This document shows positions 10,226 to 21,340 of a stretch of 55,369 nucleotides of DNA, piece after piece. The DNA is from Penium margaritaceum (taxonomy: Eukaryota > Streptophyta > Zygnematophyceae > Desmidiales > Peniaceae): assembly GCA_023375785.1 (NCBI GenBank), contig SZWC01008593.1:52474-107842 (forward strand), read 5' to 3'. Made by a program: the position numbers and the translations under genes. The notes under the pieces were generated by a model that was given only the letters and a program-made list of their open reading frames with translations, was not told the origin of the DNA and did no database searches. Within the stretch, counting starts at the first letter, position 1. Every line of letters begins with the position of its first letter.

Positions 10226-11760
10226 ATGGCTAACAGCCCCAGTAGGGAGGGGTCCTCCTCCGTTGGGGGGACCCCCAAGGGGGTTCCCCTTCCCCCTTTT
10301 CTTGCAGCAGCTACAGCAGCTGTAGTAGCAGGAGAAACAACCCTGAGGCGTTGTCGCCGACACCCCTGACCCCCTGGCTGTCATTCAGCAACAGCTCATT
10401 GCCTTGACACAGCAGCTTGCACCACTGCAGCCACTGGCCTCACAGACTCCCACCATTGCCCCGTTGTTGTTCATTCCTCCTGCGCACGCCAGCCCCGCTG
10501 TGTCCGCTACCACGCATTACCTTGCACAAGAACAGACTCAGCGCCAGCGGCAGACAGTGGCCTCCGTCCTTGGCCCCACTTTGGACACCGGCCACAGGCA
10601 AAAGGACGTAGAGACGGCGCCTCCACCACTTCAGGCAGGCGAGCAGTTCCGGAGCTGGGAGCTCAGCTTCTGCATTTTGGCGCAAGGTGAAGGCTTGTGG
10701 GCCTACTACACCCTTTCGTACGACTCCACTCAGGCCGACCAGCTTTGTAACACTGGTCGTGCCGTACGCGTCCTTGTCCCCGTCGCTCCTCCGGCTTCCC
10801 GCTTAGCCCTAGAACCCTTCCTCGGTGACTTCACCACTGGCGGGACCCCAGAACCTGTAGCCGCATGGCACGTCCTCACCCATCCCCATCGCTTGTCCAA
10901 TGACACTGAAACCAGCTGTTTGCTGCGAGAGTGCAACCCCCAGCACATGGGGGAGACCAAGACAGTCACCGCTTACTAGCAGCGGGCTGAGGACATCCTC
11001 TGTCGCCTTGGCACCTCAGCTCTGCCCCCTCTCGTCATGCTCCTCACCATCAAGGGTGGTGCCACCGGCGCGTACTCGGACATCCTTGTCCACTACTCCC
11101 AGGATGTCCTCTCCACCATGGCGGCCCAGGGTACCCTCATGCCCTGGGCATACGAGCTCTTCCTCAGGATTGAGGAAGCTCACCTGGAGTCCCACCTCCA
11201 GCGCATAGTCGCCCTCGCCTCCTGTGCCATTGCTTCCAAGGCCGTTGCTTCCCCCACAGTAGCTACCTCCACCAATGCCTTAGCACCAGGGAAGAAGAAG
11301 CACTGGGGTAAGAAGGGAAAAGGTCAGGAGCAGCAGTAGTAGGAGCAGTTAACTCGGTCTAGTGGTGGTGGCTCAGTCTGCCACAACTATGGCCAGCAGA
11401 GGCACGGGTGGTACACGTGCCCGCTACCGACGGACGAGGTGTGTGTCATTGCCAGCGAGAGTGCCATCTCACCTCTTTCGCCGTAGTTGTCACCGGCCCT
11501 TACGCCTCAACCCCGTCCAGCAGCTCCACTCCTACGACAGCTACACCGGTCCCACTGACGCGAGCTCTGTAGCAGCATTTTCCGTAGTCGTCGGTGCCTC
11601 CATTCCCTTTACCAGGGCAATCCTCCTTCTATCCGAACTTAGGAGCTGTCACTCTGCATTCAATCTACACTCCCTAGCCATCTATGCGTGAGCATCAGTT
11701 GGAGCAGTTCATTATGCTCGAGCTTGACTTGCCTCGCCCTCCCCCCTAGGAAAGTGCGAG
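10226..11760 (+). pseudogene. gag: copia-2 gag
   Basis: The likely start is ATG at 10,226, in the context CCACCATGG, with a frame change near 10,370 before the main gag body (10,404-11,339). The body contains the capsid-like segment shared with copia-1 ('FRSWELSF', 'GLWAYYTL', 'MAAQGTLMPWAYELFLRIEEA'). A TAG at 10,977-10,979 replaces the TGG (Trp) of copia-1, and tandem TAGs at 11,337-11,342 follow the basic region. In the zinc knuckle near 11,379-11,425 the second Cys is Tyr, so the CCHC fold would be lost. Confidence 0.82.
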
Positions 11761-11989
11761 TTGCGTCACCTCCTGCTCGTCTCCCACGCCTTGCATGACT
11801 AAGATTGAGCTACGGTCGTGTCCTGCTTCCTTGTCTATCTTGCCGCCTTCTGTGGTCTCCTTTGCCTCCCTCTGTGACAACGTCGTGTGGCTTGATGATT
11901 TGAAGTCTCGGTTCGCGCCCCTCCCACCGCGTCCACATCTCTTGCTTGCTGCCACGTGACTATTAGCGATCTAGCGACGCCGGTCTAGG

Positions 11990-13230
11990 ACCCTGCCAAG
12001 ACCTCAATCATTGACTCCAAAGCCACGCATCACATGACGGCCTCTTGCAATGCCTTTAACATGCTTGGTCCCATTGGCGGTGTATCCGGTTTTCGGACAG
12101 GCTCCGGGCAGGTGTTACCTGTCCGCGGCGTCCGCGTTGTTTGTTTCCGTGAACCTGCCGGTGATGTGTTCTTGAGTGATGTCCTCTTTGTCCGAAGTCT
12201 TGAGCTCAGCCTCCGGTCCGTTAATGCCCTTGATCGCATAAGTATAGACGTTGTGCACTCCCGTGATGTTGGCACTGGGTCATTGCGTCCGTCCGGTCTT
12301 GTCGTTCTTCACGCCACCGCCTGTGGCAACATGTGGCACGTCCCTTGTCTCTCCTCCTCTGATTCCATCCCCTCCTTGTCGACCGCAAAAGGCCATGTGT
12401 TTGTCACCAGCACTCTCTCTCTGCAACATACTTTCTCTTCCACCGCTGCTTTTGCCACGTCCACTATGCAGCCGTTGACAGCATGCTCCACACCCAGCCA
12501 GCCAAGGGCCTTGACCCGGACACTTTCCCTTGGTCGTGCTCCACGGAGTGCATTGATTGCGTTCAGGGCAAGATGCACCGGTTCACATACTTTCAGTCCT
12601 TCTCCCATGCGTCTGTCCCTCTAAATGTGGTCCATTCCGATGTCATGGGTCCTCTCCCTTTCGAGTCCGTCGGCGAGCATGGCCGATATGTCCTCACGCT
12701 ACCATGGGTCCTCCCCCTAGCGACAACTACTGTCGCTACCGTTGGGTCTTCTGCCTTCGGCAGAAGAGCGATGTCACCCATGCCATTCAGGACTGGCTTG
12801 TCCTTGCAGAGCGCGAGTGTGGTCGGTCTCTACGCCGCTTTCTCTCCGATCCCGGTGGTGAGTACATGGGATAAACCACAACTTTTCTCACCTCCTACGG
12901 TGTCCACCACGGCACATCAACGCCCTACGCGCCCGCTCAGAACGGTGTTTCTAAGCGGTGGAACTGCACTATGGCTGACGCCGTCCGTACCATGCGGGTG
13001 GAGTCTGGTCTCTTTGATGGCTTCTACTTTGAAGCCATGGCCTACATGATGTGGGTCTGGAACCGGATGCCCCATGGACTTCTTCCTTGCCAGTCCACGC
13101 CGTACCAGTAGTGATGCGGTCAACGCGTTGTCCTCCGCCCTGCTCGCATCTGGGGCTGCGTTGTCATTGTGTGGCTGCCCACCCCATAACAAGGCGGCAT
13201 GCTTGCCCCCCGTGGACGTCCTTGCACCTT
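11990..13230 (+). pseudogene. pol: copia-2 pol, protease and integrase
   Basis: The protease motif near 12,007 keeps the catalytic Asp (12,013-12,015), but the Gly that follows the Ser is Lys (12,019-12,021), giving 'DSKATHHM'. The integrase zinc segment ('CIDCVQGKMHR') and core follow in two or three frames between 12,240 and 13,049. The expected catalytic Glu is Lys (AAG at 12,953-12,955), the same substitution as in copia-1. A TAA at 12,872-12,874 and several frameshifts interrupt the domain. Confidence 0.83.
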
Positions 13231-13419
13231 TCTTGGCGTCTCTTGTCAGTCCAAGGCCTGGCACTTCTAAGATCCATCCCTGCACTACACCGTCGAATCC
13301 CGCGATGCCCTCTTCCTTGAGGAGCTGTTTCCTTGCAATCTTATTCGCTCCGGCTCGTCCGTGTCCTTCCCGTCATGTGGGGGAGTCGTGATTCCGTCCT
13401 CTGTCCTACCCCTTCCGGG

Positions 13420-13800
13420 TGACACATAACTTAGCCCCTCCGGGCCAACAGCCCCACTCGCGCCTACTCGCCTCTCCAGGCCAGCAACTCCACTCGCGCC
13501 CGCTTGCCCCTTTGGGCCTGCAGCCCCAGTCGCGCCCACTGGCCCCTCCAGGCCGGCAGTGCCAATCGTGCCCGCTGGCCCCTCTGAGCTGGCAGCCCCA
13601 GTCACGCCCGCTCGCCCCTCCGAGTTAGCAGCTCTAGCCGCGCCCACTGGCCCCTCTGGGCCGACAGCCCTAGTCGCTCTCACTGACCCTCCGGGCCAGC
13701 AGCCCCAGTCACGCACGTAGGCCTCTCCAGGCCAGCAACCCCAGTCATGTCTGCAGGTCCCTCTGTGCAAGCAGCCCCATCCGCCTCCGTCAACCCGTCG
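13420..13800 (+). repeat. 36-bp coding minisatellite (copia-2)
   Basis: About ten degenerate 36-bp units encode Pro/Gln/Ser-rich or Pro/Ala-rich 12-residue repeats depending on frame. They occupy the same place between integrase and RT as the copia-1 repeat at 3,541-4,080. Confidence 0.75.
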
Positions 13801-13872
13801 GACTCGGTGCCATCTCCTGCCCTACTACACTACATGTGTGGGACATGCATGAGCCTCCAACCCAGGCTGTAA

Positions 13873-14974
13873 ATGAGCATGGAGACCTTCGCACCGCGCC
13901 TTGTGGTACCTCTGCCCCCTGTCGCTCCACGTGTCTCTTCCACTCATATAGTCGTGAGTGAAGACCCCGACACCAAGGCCCTCGGTCTGACCACGTCGAG
14001 CATCATTACAGACCTTCACCTGAGCTCCACAATGGGCTACGCCATGCTCCATCACGAGCATTGGCATGCCATCACAGCTACACTCACGTGCATCCAACCT
14101 GGAGCTCGAGGTGCACATGCTCCTTCAGACTGCTCCATAGCACGCCCAAAGGACCCAACCACCCTACGTGAGGCTCGAGCCTCTCCTGAGGCCACACATT
14201 AGGATGTCACCTGTGTCAAAGAGCTCGTTCCTATCGGAGAGCACCACATGTATGACCTCGTCGACCTCCCTCCAGGTGGAAAGGCCATCGGTGCTAAGTG
14301 GGTTTTCCGGCGCAAATGAAAGTCGGACGAGTCCTTGGGCAAGTACAAGGCTCGCCTCATAGCCAAGGGGTTTGCTCAGGTCCCCGCAGTAGATTACGAC
14401 CAGATCTTCGCCGAAATTGGTCGGTTCTCCACTTGCCAGGCACTCTTCCGCCTTGTTGCCCACCATGGGTGGGAGCTACATCAGATGGACATGAGCAATG
14501 CTTTCCTCCATGGCTCGCTGGAGGGTGAGGAGATTTACATGGTGCAGCCCCCAAGTTTTGAAGACGACGTTGGGAGAGTCTGGTGGCTGCGGAAGGCCCT
14601 TTACAGTCTGAAGCAATTGCCTCGGTGTTGGAACCAGGAGATCAGCAGCACGCTCCTCCGCGATGGCCTCGTGCGCAGCACCACTGACTTTGCACTGTTC
14701 CTCAGCCCACAAGGCTAGACCTTTGCCGTTGTTCTGGTCTACGTTGATGATCTCCTCATTGCGTTGCCAGACATGCCTGCCATCCACCGGGTCAAGGACC
14801 TGCTCCGAAGCGCATACTTGATGAATGATCTCGAGGCTGCCCGAGTCTTTGTGTACATATAGCTCGATCATGATCGCTCCCAGGGCATCCTGCACATCCA
14901 CAAGGCTGCCTATGTGCAGACCTTGTCCACTCGCTTTGCTGATGTCCTGCCCCTCGTGCCGAGTGCATCTTCCC
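13873..14974 (+). pseudogene. pol: copia-2 reverse transcriptase, 5' part
   Basis: The RT motifs 'KARLIAKGF', 'DYDQIF', 'MDMSNAFLHGS' and 'LYSLKQLPRCWNQE' are present, and the catalytic Tyr-Val-Asp-Asp is intact at 14,740-14,751, unlike copia-1. TAG at 14,716-14,718 and a frame change upstream near 14,320 break it. The domain ends at 14,974, where the gypsy element begins. It continues at 21,336. Confidence 0.87.
14970..14974 (+). repeat. target-site duplication, left copy (TTCCC)
   Basis: TTCCC abuts the gypsy terminus TGTAAACC at 14,975, and the identical TTCCC follows the other terminus at 21,336-21,340. Confidence 0.92.
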
Positions 14975-15742
14975 TGTAAACCAGGCGCGGTGTGCTAGCT
15001 TCAATCGGATGGTGTAGGCACCAACCGGCGGCAACAGCGACCAAGAGAAGGCTGGTGCACACCAACCCGGGGTTGTGGAAGCGTAGGGTCATCTTGGGGG
15101 AGCACAGGAACACGTGTGGCACAGTGGGAGTAAATTGTACTTGTTATTCAAGTGTCAACATACAAGACTATATGTACATGATGACACATCCAAGGCGACC
15201 TGAGGTCGCCGAGCTGTACGCGGCCTTTTACAGGCTTGGGATGAGCGTTATTGCCTTAGCATCACGTAGCTCATCTTCCCAGCTTTCCAACAAACCAAGA
15301 ATCGCATCATTCCGCGGAGGAATGGCCGAGATATGGCCTATCGGTGAACCACGGTAATCTACCGCTGGCAGCACCGCTAGTGGCGGTGACGGCCGCCCGA
15401 AGCGCCCTTTCTGGTAACAACACACCGGGGCCCTGTTCCGAAGCACCCTTGGCCCTCAATGATCCTTGAGTCATTGACTATCCGGGACCCAAGGTGTGCT
15501 TCGGCCTTGTTGGGTCTTCCGAGGGTCGAGCCTTGGTCTTTGGGGACGATTTCCCGTCACTCTTTTCCCCTCGGCCTGTCCAACCTTCGGCCCGGTGTAT
15601 CTTCCTGAATTCTTGATGGATCGACCCCGTTCTTGGATCGATCCCACACTGTTTTTCCTGTAGATTCAAAATCCATAGTCATCTTGTACATTCAAGGAAG
15701 CCACAAGCCGTAATTAGTGCCTTAGGCACTGTCCGGCTTACA
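14975..15742 (-). repeat. gypsy 3' LTR
   Basis: 768 bp, matching 20,567-21,335 end to end, with TG...CA type termini (TGTAAACC... and ...GGCTTACA on the plus strand). It is adjacent to the polypurine tract on its internal side. Confidence 0.92.
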
Positions 15743-15754
15743 CTACCCCCCTTT
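15743..15754 (-). other. gypsy polypurine tract
   Basis: On the minus strand AAAGGGGGGTAG lies directly before the 3' LTR. The pol stop codon (TAA, 15,755-15,753) overlaps its start, so coding runs right up to the tract. Confidence 0.8.
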
Positions 15755-15932
15755 AGGAGCGAGCCGTCCCTGTTCGCTCTTCATAGTCCTGGAGGATGGC
15801 ATTCACCCCGCCAACGTTGAAGCTGCGGGCAGGTTCCCATGAGTTGTGAGATGCATCATAGCCCCTCCACTTGACCAGGTACTCTCATGCACGGCCACGA
15901 CGATGGTTGTCAAGGATGGTCTCCACCTCAAA
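15753..15932 (-). pseudogene. pol: chromodomain C-terminus of gypsy integrase
   Basis: Reading on the minus strand in the pol frame gives a recognisable chromodomain: 'FEVETILDNH', 'EYLVKWRGYD' and 'SWEPARSF'. Such domains guide chromovirus integrase to methylated histone in heterochromatin. Two in-frame stops precede or interrupt it (TAG at 15,933-15,935 and a TGA before 'EYLVKW'). The terminal TAA overlaps the polypurine tract. Confidence 0.8.
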
Positions 15933-17309
15933 CTATTGCTCGCCCTCGATCACCATTGGAGGTGGAGGCTCAGAACTGCAGCCAAGAAAATGCTCGGCCG
16001 GGTCATGGTAGAGCTTGAGCTTGGAGATGTGGAACACGTCGTGGACTGGCATGGAAGGTGGAAGAGCCAACCGCGCCACCATGGGTGTCCGCATTTCGAG
16101 CACCGCGAATGGACCAAGCCACTGGGCTTTCAACTTGTCCGACCGGACCCAGCAAAGCTTGACATGCGTGCTGTTCAGAAGCATGCGATCACCGACCGTA
16201 AGAGTTACGTCTACGCGTCGGCGGTCTGCTTGTACTTTCTGCTACTCTTGCGCCTTCTGCAATGCATGCCGCGTTGTCGCCCAAATCTGTTTGAAGTCGC
16301 GTGGGGTAGACTCCACCGCAGGCAGGTTGCTTGCGACATGCAAACTGAGGGGCGTGGCGGGCACCGTCCCGTTCACCACCTCAAATGGCGCCTTGCTGGT
16401 GGAGGCGGACGTGGCAGAGTTGTACGCCAGATCAGCGACTGGCAATCGCTGGTCCCACGCCGTCTCGTCCGGATCACCCATTGTATGGAGGAGCTGCTCC
16501 AACGTCTTGTTTGTCCGCTCCGTTTGTCCGTCAATTCGGGGGTGAAAATTGGTCGACAGCTGCACCTTGCTGCCATACCGTTCCATGAGTTCTCGCCAGA
16601 ACTTGCTTGTAAAACGCGGGTCACAGTCGCTCACAATGGACCGCGGCACACCATGGAGACGCACCACGTGCTCGAGGAACAGCCGAGCCGTGCCTTCCGC
16701 ACTCACCGTATCACGCGTCGCAATGAAGTGCGACATCTTGTTGAAACGATCCACCACCACCAACACCGCATTGTGGCCTGCCGCTGTTGTGGGCAAACCC
16801 GGCATGAAATCCATGGAGATGTCTTGCCACGGCTGCTTGGGGATGGGTAAGGGTTGGAGGAGACCCGGGGTCTTCGTCCTCCGTGCCTTGTGGCGTTGGC
16901 ACATGTCACAACTCCGGCAGAATTCAGCCACCTCCGACGACATGGTGGGCCACCAAAAGAAGCGAGCCACCGTCTTCAATGTCTTGTCGGCGGAGAAGTG
17001 GCCACTCGGGCCACTGTCATGGCACTCCTCCAAAATCAGTTGCCGAAGCGCCGGCACCGCGGGAACCACCGACTGCTGCGTGCCGCGCCGTTGCCAATAC
17101 AGCGCCTCGAAGAAAAATCTTCGAGCGTTGTACTCCCCATGCACCTCGTATCCCTTCGTGAAGAGCTTCACAAGGAAAGCATCCTCGTGGACAGTGAGAG
17201 ACGCGAACCGCATCATCAGGTCCGGTCGCCGTGAGAGTGCGTCGGCTGGGTTGATACGACCCGGCCGGTACACGATCTCGTAGTCAAAGTGCGACTCGAG
17301 GTACTCCAC
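15933..17309 (-). pseudogene. pol: gypsy integrase
   Basis: An HHCC zinc-binding N-terminus is visible ('HDSGPSGHFSADKT', 'CRSCDMCQRHK'), followed by the DDE core ('DISMDFMPGLP', 'SDCDPRFTS', 'DGQTERTNKTLEQ') with both Asp and the Glu present. It would insert element cDNA into host DNA. The conserved terminal segment ('HVKLCWVRSDKLKAQWLGPF') precedes the chromodomain. One in-frame TAG at 16,242-16,244 interrupts an otherwise continuous frame of about 450 codons. Confidence 0.9.
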
Positions 17310-17849
17310 CCAATGCGCTTGCCGCTGGCTCAGGTTCGGCTACGTCTTGAAGTACTTCAACGCGTGGTGGTCCGTGTAGACCGTGCATTTGCGCGCCTCG
17401 AGGTAGCACTGCCAGTTCTTGAAGGCTGCGACCACGACGAGCATCTCCTTGTCATGGGTGGCGTAGTTTAGCTCCGCCCCACGCAACTTGCGTGAGTAGT
17501 AGGCGACCGGCTGCGACCCGTTGCCAAAATCCTGCAAAAGGATCCCACCAATGGCCAGGTCTGATGCATCCGTCGCCATTTCAAACTCTCAGCCGCTGTC
17601 GGCCAAGTGCAAGGCCGGCGCGGAGGTTAGAGCCCTTTTGAGGTTCTCAAAGGCTTCTTGTTCTCCAACCCCCCAACTCCAGTTGTGATCCTTGTGAGTG
17701 AGATTGGAGAGTGGCGCTGACACTCCCGCGTAGCCAAGGATGAACCTACGGTAGTAGTTGCAAAAACCAAGGAGCACTTGCACATCATGCACATTACACA
17801 ACTTCGGCCACTTTTGCACGGCTGACACTTTGGGCGGGTCCATGGCAAT
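17310..17849 (-). pseudogene. pol: gypsy RNase H region
   Basis: This continues the RT frame. The RT thumb ('LLGFCNYYRRFI') is followed by RNase H with 'MATDASDLAIGGIL', 'LNYATHDKEML' and 'VYTDHHALKYF', holding the expected Asp and Glu residues. In-frame stops lie at 17,850-17,852, 17,589-17,591 and 17,340-17,342. The reading frame itself is never shifted between these. Confidence 0.9.
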
Positions 17850-18911
17850 CTATTCATAGCCAATTATTTGTCCGAGGAATTCAACTTTACCCACCGCAAA
17901 CTCACACTTAGAGAGTTTTGCAAAAAACTTCTCCTTCCTCAAAATCTCGAGGACCTTCTTGACATGCTCCTCATGCTCCTCCGCCGTCCTGCTATACACA
18001 AAGATGTCGTCGAGGTAAACCACCACGAAGTCATCCAAGTATGGCATGAAGATGTTGTTCATTGCCGCCATGAAGGTGGCCGGCGCATTGGTCAACCCGA
18101 AAGGTATCACGAGGAACTCGTAGTGACCATAGCGAGTACGGAAGGCCGTCATTTCCACATCATCTGCTGCAATGCGGATCTGGTGGTAGCCGGAATGGAG
18201 GTCGATCTTTGTGAAGAAGCGGGCCGCACGGATTTGATCAAAGAGCTCCTTGGCTTGTGGAAGCGGGTACCGGTTCTTGATGGTCAACTCATTCAACGCC
18301 CGGTAGTCCACGCACATGCGCATCTCCCCCGTCTTTTTCTACACAAACAGGAAAGGTGTAGTGAAAGGAGAAGAGGATGGGCGGATGAAGCCCTGCTCCA
18401 TCATCTCAGTCAGCTGCTTCTTGAGCTCCTGCAGCTGCGCATCGCTCATGTGATACGTTGCACGAACAGGTAGGCACGCTCCAGGTTTGAGGTCGATGCA
18501 ATGGTCCACGTCCCACTTTGGTGGCAGACCCGCCGGGAGGGTGTCGGGGAACATGTCCTCAAACTTTGTACACACCTTCCAAAGCCCTTTGGACACCGTG
18601 GCAAACTTGCCTTGGGCCCTCTGCTGCTCACGAGTCGCCCCATGCGCCACAACAGGTGCCACGTCCTCTGTTCGTCGAAATCGTCCTCCACGTCTCGCAC
18701 GAACGCCAAAAACATCTGCTCCTTTTTTCGAATCGCACGCTTGAGCTGCACCAAGTTTAGCATCATAGGCGCCGATTCCTCCATACGAGAAACCAACTGC
18801 TGCGGCACTTCCTCCCCGCAAGTCTCCTCCTCCGTGGCCTCTTCCTCGGACCACGTAGGCAGGGGATGCTCCTTGTCTCCAAGCTTGACTGAGATGGTGC
18901 GCGCCTCGCAA
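17850..18911 (-). pseudogene. pol: gypsy reverse transcriptase
   Basis: The linker and RT fingers ('GFIRPSSSPFTTPF') are followed by a TAG at 18,339-18,341 and then the RT core: '[18 protein letters not shown]', '[13 protein letters not shown]', '[11 protein letters not shown]', and an intact catalytic Tyr-Leu-Asp-Asp in '[12 protein letters not shown]'. The normal codon at the TAG is probably Trp or Lys by family comparison. RT copies element RNA into cDNA in the particle. Confidence 0.92.
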
Positions 18912-19170
18912 TTGACGACGGGGTTGTACTTGTGGAGGAAGTCACGACCGAGGATCACATCGTAATCCTTCATCAGGCACAATCAGTATAAGGTCATTAT
19001 GCAAAGCTTCCCCACTCAAATGGAGAGGGGAAGGACCAGGTACCACACTTCAATCGTGCCGTCCACTTGGTTAGCGGTCCGCTTCTTGCTCGTGAGCGCA
19101 AGGCCCCACTTCCAAGCACATTACATGCTCACAAAGCTGTGGCTCGTGCCACAATCCAACAGACTCCCCA
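18912..19170 (-). pseudogene. pol: gypsy aspartic protease
   Basis: The active-site segment reads 'LLDCGTSHSFVS' (the usual Asp-Ser-Gly has Cys for Ser). The C-terminal protease motif is 'DYDVILGRDFLHKYNPVVNC'. Three in-frame stops lie between. The domain processes the polyprotein in functional relatives. Confidence 0.75.
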
Positions 19171-19299
19171 CCTTCCCCTTGACGCCTTTCACTCGCGCCT
19201 CCAAGAGAAGTGCGGGCTGCTCCTCCTCATACCCCGCGTCCCATGCCTTGACCTCGAAAACCCCCTTATTTTCCGCAAGGCATTCGGGTGGGCGGTCAA

Positions 19300-20475
19300 C
19301 TGGGGGTTTGGGTTGAGAGGAGCCAGGAGTAACGCCATCTACTCCCGGCTCTCCTCGTTTCCCGACTCCTTTGTTGTTTGCTTCCCCTTCCCTTGCCGCT
19401 TACCCTTGTCGTCGCCGTTCTTTGGACTTCGACAATCACGCGCGATGTGGCCAGGCTTGCCACAATTGTAGCACTTGCGCTATTGCAACGCTCCAATCTC
19501 CATGGGCGTGTTGTCACTCTCGGCCCGCTTGCCGTAACCACCACCCCAAGAGTTGTGGCTATTGGCATGAGCATGCGTTACGCGTGAGTCTTTCCGCTCT
19601 GCTGCTGCGATCATCCCCGGTAGGTCGTCGTTGAGGTCGTGCATCACTGTCACTTGGGCGTCGTCCTTGAGGCCGTTGCTGTAGTGGAAGCACAATTCAT
19701 GAGAGTCAAAGCCACAATTGGCAACGATCTCACAAAACCTGCAGGTGTAGTGGGCAACGGCGCCAGTTTGGCGAAGCCGACGCAGCTTGGCACGCGCGTT
19801 GTTTCTCACGTCACCCACGGTGAAGCGCTTGATGAACGACTCCGTGAACTCCTTCCACGAAGTCGGTCATTTGAGGGTAGGGCCGCCACTGCTGCAGGTT
19901 AGAGCCAATGGGGTTGAGATTCTGGTCGCGGCCGCAATGCCGGCGAGTATTGCTACTCCACTGCTGTGTGGATTGGACCGCATCACATCGGCCCACCAAT
20001 CCAACGATGCCCCTCTCAATAGGGTCACGGCATAGTCGCGGCGCGCCTCGTACCTCGAGGCATCCACGCCGATGGCGGTGAAGTAAAATTCTAGTCCGAG
20101 TATCCAAGCGTGCGGAGCTGGCCCATCCTTCTTCGATGGGTCGAATGGCTCCAGCTTGGGTGGTCTCGGGACGCCCACCGCAGGTACGTTTGCGGTGTCA
20201 ACTGCCACTGGTGTTGGCACTGGACGCTTTGCGAGCTCCTGATTGAGGTACGCATTTTTTTTCTCCAACAAGTCCATCTTGGCCTACATATCAGCGAGCA
20301 AATTTTGCAGCGCTGCGGCTGCTGTTACTTCGCCTTGCGCATCAAACGCTGCAGTCAATGAGGACAAACCGGATGAAGTCATATTTGCGTCCGGTGCAAC
20401 TTCTTCCTCCACGGGTCCTCCGGTTACTGCCTTGTCACCGGAGTGCGTGGTTGGCCTTGGGCACGAATCCGCCAA
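19300..20475 (-). pseudogene. gag: gypsy gag
   Basis: Two blocks are seen: 20,475-19,867, broken by TAG at 20,284-20,286, and 19,818-19,300 in another frame after a frameshift near 19,860. The first block carries the capsid-type gag domain ('KLEPFDPSKKDGPAPHAWILG', 'ASLDWWADVM'). The second carries a CCHC zinc knuckle ('CYNCGKPGHIARDC') near 19,440-19,482 and a basic tail. A TAG directly precedes the knuckle. Gag forms the particle that packages the RNA. Confidence 0.87.
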
Positions 20476-20550
20476 GGAGACAAGATGCGTGCTGGTCTAC
20501 GTTGACCAGGAGAGGTTTCCACGAAGAAAGTTGTGCCCCTGAGCCAAGGT

Positions 20551-20564
20551 TGGCTCTGATACCA
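20551..20564 (-). other. gypsy primer-binding site (initiator tRNA-Met)
   Basis: On the minus strand TGGTATCAGAGCCA lies two bases inside the 5' LTR end. This is the complement of the 3' end of plant initiator tRNA-Met, the usual primer of plant LTR retrotransposons. Confidence 0.93.
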
Positions 20565-20566
20565 AG

Positions 20567-21335
20567 TGTGAACCGGGCGTGGTGTGCTAGCCTCAACCGG
20601 ATGGTGTAGGCACCAACCGGCGGCAACGGCGACCAAGAGGAGGCCGGTGCACACCAACCCAGGGTTTCGAAAGCGTAGGGTCGTCTTGGGGGAGCACAGG
20701 AACACGTGTGGCATAGTGGGAGTAAACTGTACTTGTTATTGAAGTGTCAACATACAAGACTATATGTTCATGATGACACATCCTAGGTGACCCGAGGTCG
20801 CCGAGCCGTACGCGACCCTGTACGGGCCTGGGATGAGCGTTATTGCCTTAGCATCACGTAGCTCATCTTTTCAGATTTCCAACGCACCAAGAATCACATC
20901 ATTCCGTGGAGGAACGGCCGAGATATGGTCGTATCTGTGAACCACGGTAATCTACCGCTGGCAGCACCACTAGTGGCGGTGACGGCCGCCCGAAGCGCCC
21001 TTTCTAGTAATAACACACCGGGGTGCCGTTCCAAAGCACCCTTGGCCTTCAATGATCCTTGATTCATTGAATATCCGGGCCCCAAGGTGCGCTTTGGCCT
21101 TGTTGGGTCTTCCGAGGGTCGAGCATTGGTCTTTGGGAACAATTTCCCATCACCTTTTTCCCCTCGGCCGGTCCAAACTTTGGCCGGGTGTATCTTCCTG
21201 AATTCTTGATGGATCGACCCCGTTCTTCGGTCGATCCCGCATGGTTTTTCCTGTAAATTCCAAATCCAGAGTCATCTTGTACATTCAAGGAAGACTCAAG
21301 CCGTAATCAGTACCGTAGGTACTTTCCGGCTTACA
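20567..21335 (-). repeat. gypsy 5' LTR
   Basis: 769 bp. Its inner end (TGTGAACC on the plus strand) adjoins the primer-binding site. Its outer end (GGCTTACA) adjoins the target duplication TTCCC at 21,336. It contains the element promoter by family rule, but no clear TATA box was identified. Confidence 0.93.
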
Positions 21336-21340
21336 TTCCC
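21336..21340 (+). repeat. target-site duplication, right copy (TTCCC)
   Basis: Identical to 14,970-14,974. Copia-2 sequence resumes directly afterwards. Confidence 0.92.

Larger units (their letters stand above)
14975..21335 (-). mobile_element. complete Ty3/gypsy chromovirus nested in copia-2
   Basis: The element is 6,361 bp on the minus strand: 5' LTR (20,567-21,335), initiator tRNA-Met primer-binding site, gag with zinc knuckle, protease, RT, RNase H, integrase, chromodomain, polypurine tract and 3' LTR (14,975-15,742). Integrase after RNase H is the Ty3/gypsy order, and the C-terminal chromodomain places it among the chromoviruses. The perfect 5-bp duplication shows a clean insertion. 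The two LTRs differ at roughly one position in twelve in the first 130 bp, mostly by transitions, so the insertion is not recent. Several nonsense codons make it defective. Confidence 0.95.
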
